Source: Erythrobacter sp. JK5
GTDB lineage: Bacteria; Pseudomonadota; Alphaproteobacteria; Sphingomonadales; Sphingomonadaceae
Direction of reading: 5' to 3'
DNA: 64,000 nt
Assembly: GCF_018205975.1 (NCBI RefSeq)
Contig: NZ_CP073577.1
Span: 2,852,001-2,916,000 of the forward strand
Position numbers and translations under genes: made by a program. How positions within the stretch are numbered: position 1 is the first letter of the stretch; each line of letters begins with the position of its first letter. This document shows positions 45,991 to 55,477 of the stretch, piece by piece. The notes below the pieces were generated by a model. The model searched no databases and was not told the DNA's origin. It saw nothing but the letters and a program-made list of their open reading frames with translations.

Positions 45991-46692
45991 ATCGAGCTCA
46001 CGTTCGCGACCTACAACATTCACAAGGCGGTCGGGCTCGATCGGCGCCGCGATCCCGAGCGCATCATTGCGGTGCTGCGCGAGATCGATGCCGACATCAT
46101 CGCCCTGCAGGAAGCCGACCTGCGGTTCGGCCAGCGGCCCAGCGTCATTCCGCGCGCGCTGCTCGACGACACCAGCTGGGTCGCGCTGCCGGTCGCCAAG
46201 CGCCGGCGCAGCATCGGCTGGCACGGCAATGCGCTGTTGCTGCGGCGCGATATCGATTTCACGCTGGCCGGGGCGCTGGACCTGCCGGTGCTCGAGCCAC
46301 GCGGCGCGGTGTTCACGGAGCTGCGGCTGGGCGGTCGGCGGTTCCAGGTGGCCGGGGCGCATCTCGACATTTCCGGTTTCCGTCGCAGCGACCAGGTGCG
46401 CGCGATCGTCGCGGCGCTCGAACGCAACGGCACGACCTGCCCGCAAGTCGTGATGGGCGATTTCAATCATTGGGGCCGCGACGGCGGTGCGATGCGCGAA
46501 TTCGGACAAAGCTGGTCGATCTGCGCGCCCGGCCCGTCGTTCCCTTCGCGCCGACCGATCGCCCGGCTCGATCGGATCATCGTCTCGAGCGAATGGAAAG
46601 TGATCGATGCCGCAGTGCATCACAGCCGGCAGGCGATGCAGGCATCGGACCATCTGCCGGTATGGGCACGGCTAGAATTGCCTAAAAAGTAA
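45991..46692 (+). CDS. Endonuclease/exonuclease/phosphatase-family protein with apparent ATC start
   Basis: A ~233-residue EEP-fold protein. FATYNIHKAVG carries the conserved Asn, ALQEADLR the metal Glu, VMGDFNHWG the Asp/Asn pair and ASDHLPVWARL the catalytic His. The first conserved stretch starts at 45991, but the only in-frame ATG, GTG or TTG is the GTG at 46072, which would remove the catalytic Asn. ATC at 45991 preceded by GGGGAG is the plausible start (Ile for Met: ATC-GAG-CTC). It could be a phospholipase, nuclease or sphingomyelinase-type phosphodiesterase. Confidence 0.75.
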   Translation: MELTFATYNIHKAVGLDRRRDPERIIAVLREIDADIIALQEADLRFGQRPSVIPRALLDDTSWVALPVAKRRRSIGWHGNALLLRRDIDFTLAGALDLPVLEPRGAVFTELRLGGRRFQVAGAHLDISGFRRSDQVRAIVAALERNGTTCPQVVMGDFNHWGRDGGAMREFGQSWSICAPGPSFPSRRPIARLDRIIVSSEWKVIDAAVHHSRQAMQASDHLPVWARLELPKK

Positions 46693-46711
46693 CCAGCAGG
46701 TTAAAACTTAG

Positions 46712-47179
<468 letters not shown>

Positions 47180-47193
47180 CGGGGGACCATCAA

Positions 47194-48504
47194 GTGAAGC
47201 GTTCTATCCTGACTTATGCCGCCCTCGCCACCGGTGCGGGCCTTATGGCGACCCCGGCGCTCGCCGCAGCACCGGCGGCGGTACCCAATCCGGGCAACAA
47301 CGCCTGGATGATGACCGCGACCGTGCTGGTCATGCTGATGATCCTGCCCGGCCTCGCGCTGTTCTATGGCGGTCTGACCCGGTCGAAGAACATGCTTTCG
47401 ACCATGACCCAGATCGGCGCGACCGCGTGTCTTGCGATGCTCGTCTGGGTGATGTGGGGCTATTCGACCGCGTTCGGCCCGGAAGGCAATGCCTTCTTCA
47501 GCTGGGGCGTGCCGTTTCTCAAGGGCATCACCGCCGCCAGCACGGCTGCGACCTTCACCGACGAAGTGATCAGCGAATTCGTGTTCATCAGCTTCCAGAT
47601 GACATTCGCCGCGATCACCGCCGCGCTGATCCTGGGCGCGACCGCCGAACGCATGAAGTTCGGTGCGGTGATGGCATTCGTCCCGATCTGGCTCACGATC
47701 GTGTATTTCCCGATCGCCCACATGGTGTGGGCCGGGGGCGGCCTGCTGTTCGAAGACGGCGCGCTCGACTTTGCCGGCGGCACCGTGGTTCACATCAATG
47801 CCGGCGTCTCGGGCCTCGTGCTCGCCTACCTGCTGGGGCAGCGTCGCGGCTATCCGGCCGAGCCGATGCCGCCGCACTCGATGACGCTGACGATGGTCGG
47901 CACCGGGCTGCTGTGGGTCGGCTGGTTCGGCTTCAACGCCGGTTCGGCACTCGAAGCGGACGCTTCGGCCGGCCTCGCCATGATCAACACCTTCGTCGCC
48001 ACCGCGGCGGGCGCGCTGACCTGGATGGTGATCGAGCGGGCTGCGGGCCACAAGGGTTCGGCGCTGGGCTTCTGCTCGGGCGTCATCGCCGGTCTTGTCG
48101 CGGTGACCCCCGCAGCGGGCAACAGCGGGCCGTTCGGCGCGATCCTGCTCGGCATCGCCTCGTCCGCGATCTGCTACGTGTTCGTCGCCAAGGTGAAGCT
48201 GAAGCTCGGCTACGACGACTCGCTCGATGCCTTCGGTATCCACGGGATCGGCGGGATCGTCGGCGCGATCGGCACCGGCATCGTCTACCAGCCGTTCCTC
48301 GGCGGCCCCGGCGATGGGTCGACGGCGCTCGGCGCACAACTCTGGATCCAGACTTTCAGCGTGCTTGTCACGATCGCCTGGGCTGCCATCGGCACCTTCC
48401 TGGCGGCGTTCCTCGTCAAGCTCGTCATCGGCCTCAGGGTCGACGAAGAAGCCGAGGTCAACGGGCTCGACATCTCCGAACACGGAGAACGCGCCTACAA
48501 CTGA
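47194..48504 (+). CDS. amt: Ammonium transporter (Amt family)
   Basis: A 436-residue membrane protein with a signal-peptide-like N-terminus (ALATGAGLMATPALAAAP) and 11 transmembrane helices. The twin pore histidines are probably those of GTVVHINAGVSG and GIHGIGGIVGAIG, and the family signature is in MLSTMTQIGATA. It conducts NH4+/NH3 into the cell and is regulated by GlnK. The GTG start is 14 nt after glnK. A terminator follows at 48589. Confidence 0.96.
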   Translation: MKRSILTYAALATGAGLMATPALAAAPAAVPNPGNNAWMMTATVLVMLMILPGLALFYGGLTRSKNMLSTMTQIGATACLAMLVWVMWGYSTAFGPEGNAFFSWGVPFLKGITAASTAATFTDEVISEFVFISFQMTFAAITAALILGATAERMKFGAVMAFVPIWLTIVYFPIAHMVWAGGGLLFEDGALDFAGGTVVHINAGVSGLVLAYLLGQRRGYPAEPMPPHSMTLTMVGTGLLWVGWFGFNAGSALEADASAGLAMINTFVATAAGALTWMVIERAAGHKGSALGFCSGVIAGLVAVTPAAGNSGPFGAILLGIASSAICYVFVAKVKLKLGYDDSLDAFGIHGIGGIVGAIGTGIVYQPFLGGPGDGSTALGAQLWIQTFSVLVTIAWAAIGTFLAAFLVKLVIGLRVDEEAEVNGLDISEHGERAYN

Positions 48505-48588
48505 CACCCGGATTGGCGGGGGAGCCTCTCTCCTCTCCCTCTTCCCCCGCCTCCACTTGTTCCTCCTGCGAACAACCAGACTGACGAA

Positions 48589-48622
48589 GGCCGGAGCGGC
48601 GAGTTCGCTCCGGCCATTTTTT
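48589..48622 (+). terminator. Rho-independent terminator after glnK-amt
   Basis: A perfect 9-bp stem GGCCGGAGC/GCTCCGGCC (48589-48597 with 48607-48615) with the loop GGCGAGTTC, followed by ATTTTTTAT. The reverse-strand GMC gene ends 24 nt later, so it may serve both directions. Confidence 0.85.
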
Positions 48623-48645
48623 ATCGGGGGGTTGGCGCGCAGGCC

Positions 48646-50229
48646 CTATTCGGCGGCTTTGACGAAGTCGGCGCAGCGTTCGCCGATCATGATGCTGGGC
48701 GCGTTGGTGTTGCCGCTGACGATCCTGGGCATGATGCTGGCATCGGCGATCCACAGCCCGTCCAACCCATTGAACCTGAGCGTCGGGTCGACCACCGCAT
48801 CCGCGTCCGAACCCATCCGGCAGGTGCCGACCGGGTGATAGACGGTGTCGGCGCGCTCGCGGATCATATGGTCGAGCGCGGCATCGTCATCGAGATCGAC
48901 CGGGTGCCGGTCGGTCGGGCCGTAGGCCTGCAGCGGCGGTGCATCCGCGATCCGGTGCGACAGCCGGACACCCGCGCGCAGCACCGCGATGTCGCGCTCG
49001 TCGTCGAGGAAATTGGGATCGATCAACGGCGCAGCCGCAGCATCGCTCGAGCCGAGCCGCACGGTCCCCCGGCTTTCCGGTCGCAGCACGCAGGCGTGGA
49101 GCGAAAAGCCGTAGCCCTTCACATTCTCGCGCCCGTGGTCCTCGAGCACCGCGGGCACGAAATGCCACTGCACGTCGGGCGTTTCGGCATCGGGCATGAC
49201 TTTCCAGAAGCCGCCGGCCTCGGCGTAGCAGGTCGTCATCGCCCCGGTGCGCTTGCGGCGGTGTTCGAAGATCGCCCCCGCCATCTTGAGCGTGCCCTTG
49301 ATCGTCCCGCCGATCGGCACGTCGGATTCGGTCTGCCAGCCGGAAACGTAATCGATATGGTCCTGCAGGTTCGATCCGACCGCAGGCTTGTCGAGCACCA
49401 CGTCGATTCCGTGCGCCTTCAGGTGCTCCGCCGGGCCGATGCCCGACAGCATCAGGATCTGCGGCGAATTGAACGCGCCCGCCGACAGGATCACGCCGCA
49501 CTTGGCATAGAGCATTTCGGAGCGTTTGCCCGTACGCACCATCACCCCTGTCACGCGGCCGCCCTCGACCACCAGCTTGTCGACCAGCGTGTTGGTGCGG
49601 ATGGCGAAATTGCCCTGCTCGCGGATCGGCTCGACATAGCCACGCGCCGCCGACCAGCGTTCGCCGTCCCGCTGCGTGGTCTGGTACAGGCCGAAGCCTT
49701 CCTGCCGTTCCCCGTTGAAATCCTCGTTGGTGCGCAGTTGCAGTGCCGCGGCGGCTTCGACGAAGGCATGGCTGGTCGGGTTGGGGGAGAGCTGGTCCGA
49801 AACGAACAGCGGCCCGCCCTCGCCATGATACTCGTCCGCACCGCGCTCGTTCGCTTCGCTCTTGCGGAAATAGGGCAGCACGTCGTCATAGGCCCAGCCG
49901 GTGCAGCCCATCGCGGCCCAGTTGTCGTAGTCCCAGCGGTGCCCGCGAATGTAGACCATCGCGTTGATCGCCGAAGAGCCCCCAAGACCCTTGCCGCGCG
50001 GCTGGTAGCCGATCCGTCCGTTGAGACCCTTCTGGGGGACGGTATCGAACTTGTAGTTCGAGGAATTGCGGATGAAGGGCATGAAGCCCGGCGTCTTGAT
50101 CAGGATATTGTCGTTGCGTCCGCCGGCTTCGACGAGGCAGACCCGGCGCGTGCCGTCCACTGCGAGCCGTCCGGCTACCGCGCTGCCACCGCTGCCGCCA
50201 CCGATGACGATATAGTCGAAACTGTCCAT
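48646..50229 (-). CDS. GMC-family flavin oxidoreductase (choline/alcohol dehydrogenase type)
   Basis: A 527-residue FAD enzyme. The N-terminal dinucleotide-binding motif is [20 protein letters not shown] signature 1 is [18 protein letters not shown] and the late [11 protein letters not shown] with the [25 protein letters not shown] segment carries the catalytic His-region. Such enzymes oxidise alcohols (choline, glucose, long-chain or alicyclic alcohols) using FAD; the substrate is not evident. 24 nt downstream of the sterol desaturase-like gene on the same strand, so probably one transcript. Confidence 0.9.
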   Translation of the reverse strand: MDSFDYIVIGGGSGGSAVAGRLAVDGTRRVCLVEAGGRNDNILIKTPGFMPFIRNSSNYKFDTVPQKGLNGRIGYQPRGKGLGGSSAINAMVYIRGHRWDYDNWAAMGCTGWAYDDVLPYFRKSEANERGADEYHGEGGPLFVSDQLSPNPTSHAFVEAAAALQLRTNEDFNGERQEGFGLYQTTQRDGERWSAARGYVEPIREQGNFAIRTNTLVDKLVVEGGRVTGVMVRTGKRSEMLYAKCGVILSAGAFNSPQILMLSGIGPAEHLKAHGIDVVLDKPAVGSNLQDHIDYVSGWQTESDVPIGGTIKGTLKMAGAIFEHRRKRTGAMTTCYAEAGGFWKVMPDAETPDVQWHFVPAVLEDHGRENVKGYGFSLHACVLRPESRGTVRLGSSDAAAAPLIDPNFLDDERDIAVLRAGVRLSHRIADAPPLQAYGPTDRHPVDLDDDAALDHMIRERADTVYHPVGTCRMGSDADAVVDPTLRFNGLDGLWIADASIMPRIVSGNTNAPSIMIGERCADFVKAAE

Positions 50230-50253
50230 TTTCTCTCCTCTTGGACGAAGAGA

Positions 50254-51201
50254 CTAGGCAGCTTCCGCAGTGTCCGCAATCGGGTTTCGAGGCGCAACCG
50301 ATTGAGCCTGCGCCTGGCGAGCGAGCCAGCGCGCGCGGATCGTGTCCGACGTGTCGCGGCTGCCATCGTGCGTCCAGCCGGGCTCGCGCAGAAGATAGGA
50401 CAGCTTGTGCTTCCACGGCGCGCGCCAGATATCGGCGACCATTCCGATCCATTCGTGGAACACCGACCACAGCAGGTTGAAGCTGCCCAGCTGCTTGACG
50501 ATCCCATAGCGGATTTGCTCTGCGTCGGTCTCGGGTTCGAAGGTGCCGAACAGCTTGTCCCAGACGATGAAGACCCCGGCGTAATTGCGGTCGAGATAGC
50601 GCGGGTTGGTCGCATGATGAACGCGGTGGTGGCTGGGGGTGTTCATTACCGCCTCGAACCAGCGCGGCATGCGGTCGATCGCCTCGGTGTGAATCCAGAA
50701 CTGGTAGATGAGATTAAAGCCGCCGCAGATCGCGATCATCGCCGGATGGAAGCCGAGCAGCACCAGCGGGATCGCGAACAGGACGCCGAAGGTGAAAGCC
50801 CCGGTCCAGGTCTGCCGCAGCGCGGTCGACAGGTTGTAGTGCTGGCTCGAATGGTGGTTTACGTGCGCCGCCCACATCCAGCGGATGCGATGCCCGGCGC
50901 GGTGCACCCAGTAATATTTCAGGTCGTCGAGCACGAAGCACAGCGGCCACGCCCACCATACCGTCCACCATTCCGGGCCGAAGTCGAATATGCGATACTC
51001 GTAGGCCGCGATGAAGACTGCCAAGGCAAACCCGCCGAACAGCGCGCCCGCCACCGTCGAGCCCAGCCCGAAGGTGAGGCTCACCAGCGTGTCGCGCGGC
51101 TCGTAAGTCTCTGGCCGCTTGAGCCGCGCCCAGACCATCTCCGCCAGCACGGCCAGCACGAAGAACGGCACAGCGTATTCGGTCGGTGAGAAGTCAGGCA
51201 T
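50254..51201 (-). CDS. Sterol desaturase/fatty acid hydroxylase-family membrane protein
   Basis: A 315-residue membrane protein with about four to five hydrophobic segments. The diiron-type His boxes are in YYWVHRAGHRIRW, HVNHHSSQHYN and HRVHHATNPRYLDRN. It belongs to the fatty acid hydroxylase superfamily, whose members hydroxylate or desaturate lipids, sterols or carotenoids. It lies between a small membrane protein and a GMC alcohol oxidoreductase, which could act in sequence on a hydroxylated lipid. Overlaps the upstream gene by 8 nt. Confidence 0.88.
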   Translation of the reverse strand: MPDFSPTEYAVPFFVLAVLAEMVWARLKRPETYEPRDTLVSLTFGLGSTVAGALFGGFALAVFIAAYEYRIFDFGPEWWTVWWAWPLCFVLDDLKYYWVHRAGHRIRWMWAAHVNHHSSQHYNLSTALRQTWTGAFTFGVLFAIPLVLLGFHPAMIAICGGFNLIYQFWIHTEAIDRMPRWFEAVMNTPSHHRVHHATNPRYLDRNYAGVFIVWDKLFGTFEPETDAEQIRYGIVKQLGSFNLLWSVFHEWIGMVADIWRAPWKHKLSYLLREPGWTHDGSRDTSDTIRARWLARQAQAQSVAPRNPIADTAEAA

Positions 51202-51610
51202 GGTGATGTGTATCTAGTGCATTGATCGCCGCTTCCCAAGCGGCAGCATCGTCGATCGTAAGGGAAACGCGGCCGAACCGCGCTTCGCCCGAGTCCACCT
51301 CGAGCGTATCGCCCGCAACCGAAGCGCTTGCGGTGGGCAACAGAATGCGTCCGGTGAATTGATTGCCGTGTCGCTTGATCAGCATGATGCGCCCGTTCGC
51401 ATCGTCCAGCAGCGCAGCCGCGCCGTCCCGATCGAGCGCGATCCTGTGCGGCTGGTATCCGTCCCAAACCTCGCTAGCGGCTTCGCGGGCGTCTTCCTCG
51501 GTCGCAAGCACGGGCGTGCCGCCGAGCTGCAGCAACCGGGCAAGCCCAGCGAGTGCGAGGATCGCGATCAGCGAACCGGCGAACAGCAATATCTGCGGGT
51601 GAATGTCCAT
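51194..51610 (-). CDS. Small membrane-anchored protein of unknown function
   Basis: A 138-residue protein with an N-terminal transmembrane helix (QILLFAGSLIAILALAGLARLL) and a soluble C-domain containing GYQPHRIALDRDGAAALLDD and ending with THHHA. The ATG at 51610 (MDIHPQ) is preferred to the upstream ATG at 51673 because the latter lies in the divergent promoter region. No family is recognised with confidence. Its 3' end overlaps the sterol desaturase-like gene by 8 nt, indicating joint translation. Confidence 0.68.
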   Translation of the reverse strand: MDIHPQILLFAGSLIAILALAGLARLLQLGGTPVLATEEDAREAASEVWDGYQPHRIALDRDGAAALLDDANGRIMLIKRHGNQFTGRILLPTASASVAGDTLEVDSGEARFGRVSLTIDDAAAWEAAINALDTHHHA

Positions 51611-51683
51611 CGTTCGAGAATCCCTGAACAATGGATTGGCATGCGCGGCGGTTTGCGGCAAGCAGGCGGGCAAGGAGATGTCG

Positions 51684-53108
51684 ATGAAGTTTTTCGCCCG
51701 GACCGCTTGTGCCGCCCTGCTGATCGGTGCCAGCCCGCTCGCCGCCGACGATCACGATCCTGCCGCGACGGTAGAGGCCGAGGCCGAACGCACCGCGCGG
51801 GTTGCGCAGCAACTGTGGGAATTTGCCGAGCTCGGCTATCTCGAGACGCAATCGTCCGGGCTGCTCCAGGCCGAACTTGCGAACGAGGGCTTCGCCATCA
51901 CCGGCGGAATCGCCGAAATTCCCACGGCGTTCGTCGCCGAATGGGGCGAAGGCGGTCCGGTGATCGCCATCCTCGCCGAGATGGACGCTTTGCCCGGCAT
52001 CAACCAGTCGGGTGCACCGACCCGCGATCCGGTCGCGGGCAAGGGCGCGGGCCATGCCTGCGGGCACAATCTGTTCGGCGCCGGTTCGCTAACGGCGGCC
52101 ATCGCGGTCAAGCGCTGGCTCGAGGCGACCGGTACGCCAGGGCGCATCCGGCTTTACGGCACGCCTGCGGAAGAGGGTGGTTCGGGCAAGGTCTACATGA
52201 CCCGCGCAGGGATGTTCGACGATGTCGATATCGCGATCCACTGGCACGCCGATGACGAGAACAGCGCGGCGGCCCGTACCAGCCTCGCCAATCGCTCGGC
52301 CAAGTTCCGCTTCACCGGGATATCCGCCCACGCGGCGGGTGCTCCGGAACGCGGTCGCTCCGCGCTCGACGGGGCCGAAGCGATGAACATGATGGCCAAC
52401 ATGATGCACGAACACATCCCGCAGGATGCGCGGATGCATTACGTCATTACCAGCGGCGGCAACGCGCCCAACGTCGTCCCCGACTTTGCCGAAAACTTCT
52501 ATTACGTCCGCCACCCCGATCCCGAAGGCGTCGAGGAAATCTGGGAGCGGCTCGAAAACGCCGCCCGCGGCGCGGCGCTCGGCACCGGCACGAAGGTCGA
52601 GTGGGAAGTGATCCACGGCAACAACCCGCTGCTGGTCAACGAGACACTGGCACGGGTGATGCACGAGAAACTGAGCGCGGTCGGCGGGGTGACCTACACC
52701 GCAGAGGAACGCGCCTGGGCCGAGGAGATCCGGAAATCGCTGGGCGATGCGGCCAAGCCGCTCGAAAGCGCGGCCGAGATCGGCGCCTATGGCAAGAGCC
52801 TCGGCTACGGCTCCACCGATGTCGGCGACGTCTCGTGGGCGACCCCGACCGTGGGCGTGCGCACCGCGACCTGGGTTCCGGGGACGAGCGCGCACAGCTG
52901 GCAGGCAGTGGCGGCGAGCGGGCATTCGATCGGTCACAAGGGCGCGCAGGTGGCGGCCAAGGCGATGGCGCTGATGGCGGTGGAACTGTATCAGAATCCC
53001 GAACTGCGCGCTGCGGCAAGGGCCGAATTCGACGCGGCGCGGGGCGATGATTACCAATACAGGTCGCTGCTCGGCGATCGCGCGCCGCCGCTCGATTATC
53101 GCAAGTGA
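51684..53108 (+). CDS. Exported M20-family amidohydrolase/peptidase
   Basis: A 474-residue metallohydrolase. The signal peptide MKFFARTACAALLIGASPLA precedes the catalytic domain with ILAEMDALPG, GHACGHNLFG (metal His), YGTPAEEGGSGKVYM (Glu) and the dimerisation domain around FTGISAHAAGAPERGRSALD, then SHSWQAVAASGHSIGH-like metal ligand region (TSAHSWQ). Closest known group: AbgB/aminobenzoyl-glutamate utilisation and related amidohydrolases. The ATG at 51684 has GGAG 6 nt upstream; the ATG at 51678 is too close to it. Confidence 0.88.
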   Translation: MKFFARTACAALLIGASPLAADDHDPAATVEAEAERTARVAQQLWEFAELGYLETQSSGLLQAELANEGFAITGGIAEIPTAFVAEWGEGGPVIAILAEMDALPGINQSGAPTRDPVAGKGAGHACGHNLFGAGSLTAAIAVKRWLEATGTPGRIRLYGTPAEEGGSGKVYMTRAGMFDDVDIAIHWHADDENSAAARTSLANRSAKFRFTGISAHAAGAPERGRSALDGAEAMNMMANMMHEHIPQDARMHYVITSGGNAPNVVPDFAENFYYVRHPDPEGVEEIWERLENAARGAALGTGTKVEWEVIHGNNPLLVNETLARVMHEKLSAVGGVTYTAEERAWAEEIRKSLGDAAKPLESAAEIGAYGKSLGYGSTDVGDVSWATPTVGVRTATWVPGTSAHSWQAVAASGHSIGHKGAQVAAKAMALMAVELYQNPELRAAARAEFDAARGDDYQYRSLLGDRAPPLDYRK

Positions 53109-53114
53109 GGCATC

Positions 53115-53546
53115 CTAGCGCGCGGCGAGCATGTCCAGCATCGGGCGGATCGGGCTGATATCGTAGCCTGCGCCCGCAGCCGCGGCCGCGATCCTTTCGG
53201 GGGCCATGCCCTTCTTGGCCTGCGCGAGCGACCACAGGAAGGTAGAACGGGTGCCCGAGCGGCAATAGCCGAGCACGGTACCCTCCGCCGCGTCGAGTGC
53301 GGCGATCAGCTGGTCGATCTGCACTTCGCTGAATCCCGAATGCCCGATCGGAATGGCGACGTAGCCGATCCCCGCATCCTTCGCGGCCGCCTCGATTTCG
53401 TCGCCTTGCGGCGCAGAAGGTTCCTCGCCGTCGGGGCGATTGTTGACGATCAGCGTCACGCCCGCCGCCCTGGCCGCCGCGATATCGTCCAGCTCGAGCT
53501 GCGGACAGGCAAGGAACGCCGGCGAAACTGCGCGAAAATCGCTCAC
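53115..53546 (-). CDS. Tyrosine-phosphatase-like protein (TIGR01244/DUF442 family)
   Basis: A 143-residue protein with the cysteine-phosphatase loop [12 protein letters not shown], a Cys-x5-Arg active site, and the earlier [17 protein letters not shown] motif typical of TIGR01244 family proteins (also seen fused to or beside sulfide-handling Blh proteins). It may act as a phosphatase or sulfur transferase; no substrate is assigned. The GTG start overlaps the terC-like stop as GTGA, so the two are translationally coupled. Confidence 0.82.
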   Translation of the reverse strand: MSDFRAVSPAFLACPQLELDDIAAARAAGVTLIVNNRPDGEEPSAPQGDEIEAAAKDAGIGYVAIPIGHSGFSEVQIDQLIAALDAAEGTVLGYCRSGTRSTFLWSLAQAKKGMAPERIAAAAAGAGYDISPIRPMLDMLAAR

Positions 53547-54346
53547 GCTGCCGCCTTCTTCTCGGCTTTCTTCATCGCCGAATTGCGCTTCGCCATGTTG
53601 AGCAGCTCGACCGCGATCGAGAACGCCATGGCGGCGTAGATATAGCCCTTGGGCACATGGAAGCCGAACCCGTCGGCGATCAGTACCAGCCCGATCATCA
53701 CCAGAAATGCGAGCGCAAGCATCACCAGCGTCGGGTTCTTCTCGATGAAGTGCGCCAGCGGATCGGCGGCGATCAGCATGATGCCGACCGTGATCACGAC
53801 CGCAGCAACCATGATCGGGATCTGGTCGGTCATGCCGACCGCAGTCAGGATCGAATCGATCGAGAACACCATATCGAGCGCGATGATCTGCGCGATGGCC
53901 GCTCCGAACGTGAGCTCGCCCACGCTCGGCTTGTCTTTCTTCATGATGTCCTTGGCTGGATCGGCCGGTTCCATCGCGTGGTGGATTTCCTTGGTCGCCT
54001 TCCACAGCAGGAACAACCCGCCTGCGAGCAGGATCAGGTCGCGCCCGGAAAACGCGGTTTCGAACGTCGGTTGACCATACGCGCCGGGCGATCCGGTGAT
54101 GCCGAGATCGAACAGCGGGGTCTGCAGGGTCACGATCCAGCCGATCAGCATCAGCAGCCCGATTCGCATGCCGAGCGCCAGGAACAATCCGATCCGGCGG
54201 GCCTTCTGCTGCTGGTGTTCGGGTAGCTTGTTGGAAAGGATCGCGATGAAAATCAGGTTGTCCACCCCGAGGACGACCTCGAGCACGATCAGGGTGAGAA
54301 GCGCGGCCCAGGCGGCCGGATCGGAGAGCAGAGCGAGTATGTCCAT
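53543..54346 (-). CDS. TerC-family integral membrane protein
   Basis: A 267-residue protein with about seven transmembrane helices. Family motifs are [19 protein letters not shown] and [16 protein letters not shown], whose acidic residues sit in the membrane and are expected to bind or transport metal ions. Bacterial TerC proteins are linked to tellurite resistance and, more recently, to manganese export. The ATG at 54346 is chosen; one at 54358 adds four residues. Coupled to the phosphatase-like gene downstream. Confidence 0.9.
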   Translation of the reverse strand: MDILALLSDPAAWAALLTLIVLEVVLGVDNLIFIAILSNKLPEHQQQKARRIGLFLALGMRIGLLMLIGWIVTLQTPLFDLGITGSPGAYGQPTFETAFSGRDLILLAGGLFLLWKATKEIHHAMEPADPAKDIMKKDKPSVGELTFGAAIAQIIALDMVFSIDSILTAVGMTDQIPIMVAAVVITVGIMLIAADPLAHFIEKNPTLVMLALAFLVMIGLVLIADGFGFHVPKGYIYAAMAFSIAVELLNMAKRNSAMKKAEKKAAA

Positions 54347-54590
54347 GGCTACCGTCATGCCCAACCGGGTCCTGCCGTGCAAGCAGCGCGAATGTCCGAA
54401 AAGCTCATAATTTTCGCGGAATGCGGCCCGCAGCAGTTAAATCGTTCGCTTGGCGAGGCTTTCTGCGCTATGCCGTCGGCTTGATGGGTGGGTTCCGGCG
54501 ACTCGGTTGGCCACCAGCGTCTGTCGCGGCACACTGTCCCCGCTACGGCGCTTTGGAGGGCGGGCAGTGTGATAAGGTACGTACTGAATT

Positions 54591-55358
54591 ATGGGTTACG
54601 ATAGAGGACGTCGGCGCAGCCGGGACAAGCGCGACGGATTCGGCGAAGACGGTTTTGATCCGTTTGGCGGCGGCATGGATGGATTTCCGCCCCCTTCTGA
54701 CTACAACAATGATCGTGGTGGCGGTGACCGTTACGGCGGTGATCGCGGCGGCGACCGTGGTGGCGACCGCTTCGGCGGTGGCGGCGGTGGCCCGCGCGGC
54801 GGCGGGGGCGGTGGCCCACGCGGCGGCGGTGCAGGCGGTGGCGGGGGCGGTTTCAACCGCATGCCCGCTCAGGTGGTCGGCACCGGCAAGGGTGTGGTCA
54901 AGTTCTTCAATGGTCAGAAAGGCTTCGGGTTCATCCAGCAAGAGGGTGGCGGCGAAGACGTGTTCGTCCATATCAGCGCGGTCGAACGCGCCGGTCTGGA
55001 AGGACTCGCCGAAGGGCAGGAGCTCGAATTCAACCTCGTCGATCGCGGCGGGAAGATTTCCGCTCAGGATCTGCAGGTTGTCGGCGACGTGATCGCCGTG
55101 GAGCAGGCCGCCAGCGCCGCGCCCAAGCGCGAGCTGACCGGTGAAAAAGCCACCGGAACGGTCAAGTTCTTCAACTCGATGAAGGGCTTCGGCTTCCTCG
55201 TCCGCGATGACGGCCAGCCCGATGCGTTTGTCCACATCAGCGCGGTCGAACGCTCCGGCCTGACGGCAATCAACGAAGGCGAACGCTACGAGTTCGATCT
55301 CGAAGTCGATCGACGAGGCAAGTATTCGGCGGTCAATCTGGTGCCCGCACAGGGCTGA
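54591..55358 (+). CDS. Double cold-shock-domain protein with Gly-rich RGG-like leader
   Basis: A 255-residue protein. Residues ~1-90 are disordered, with repeated DRGGDR, RYGGDR and PRGGGGGG units. Two cold-shock domains follow, each with RNP1 KGFGFI/KGFGFL and RNP2 VFVHIS/AFVHIS: about 98-165 ([18 protein letters not shown]) and 185-253 ([18 protein letters not shown]). Double-CSD proteins occur in Caulobacter and relatives and bind single-stranded RNA or DNA. The RGG-like leader is unusual and could aid RNA binding or condensation. A terminator follows. Confidence 0.93.
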   Translation: MGYDRGRRRSRDKRDGFGEDGFDPFGGGMDGFPPPSDYNNDRGGGDRYGGDRGGDRGGDRFGGGGGGPRGGGGGGPRGGGAGGGGGGFNRMPAQVVGTGKGVVKFFNGQKGFGFIQQEGGGEDVFVHISAVERAGLEGLAEGQELEFNLVDRGGKISAQDLQVVGDVIAVEQAASAAPKRELTGEKATGTVKFFNSMKGFGFLVRDDGQPDAFVHISAVERSGLTAINEGERYEFDLEVDRRGKYSAVNLVPAQG

Positions 55359-55415
55359 CCGGATCGACCAGATGGCCGTTTGACCCTTACGGAGAGCGGC
55401 CCTAAACCTTATGCG

Positions 55416-55449
55416 AATGGCGGCTCTTCATGAGCCGCCATTTTGCTTT
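55416..55449 (+). terminator. Rho-independent terminator after the cold-shock gene
   Basis: An 11-bp stem AATGGCGGCTC/GAGCCGCCATT (55416-55426 with 55432-55442), loop TTCAT, followed by TTGCTTTC. It lies between the cold-shock gene and argD, so argD needs a promoter in the short region that follows or readthrough. Confidence 0.8.
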
Positions 55450-55477
55450 CCCAGATCAAGCCATTCGAGGTTCCGAC

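Noticed and set aside
48835..51189. A 784-codon open frame opposite the GMC oxidoreductase and sterol desaturase genes
   Set aside because: Long antisense frames are common at this GC content; the product is Arg/His/Asp-rich without motifs, while the reverse strand encodes two clear enzymes.
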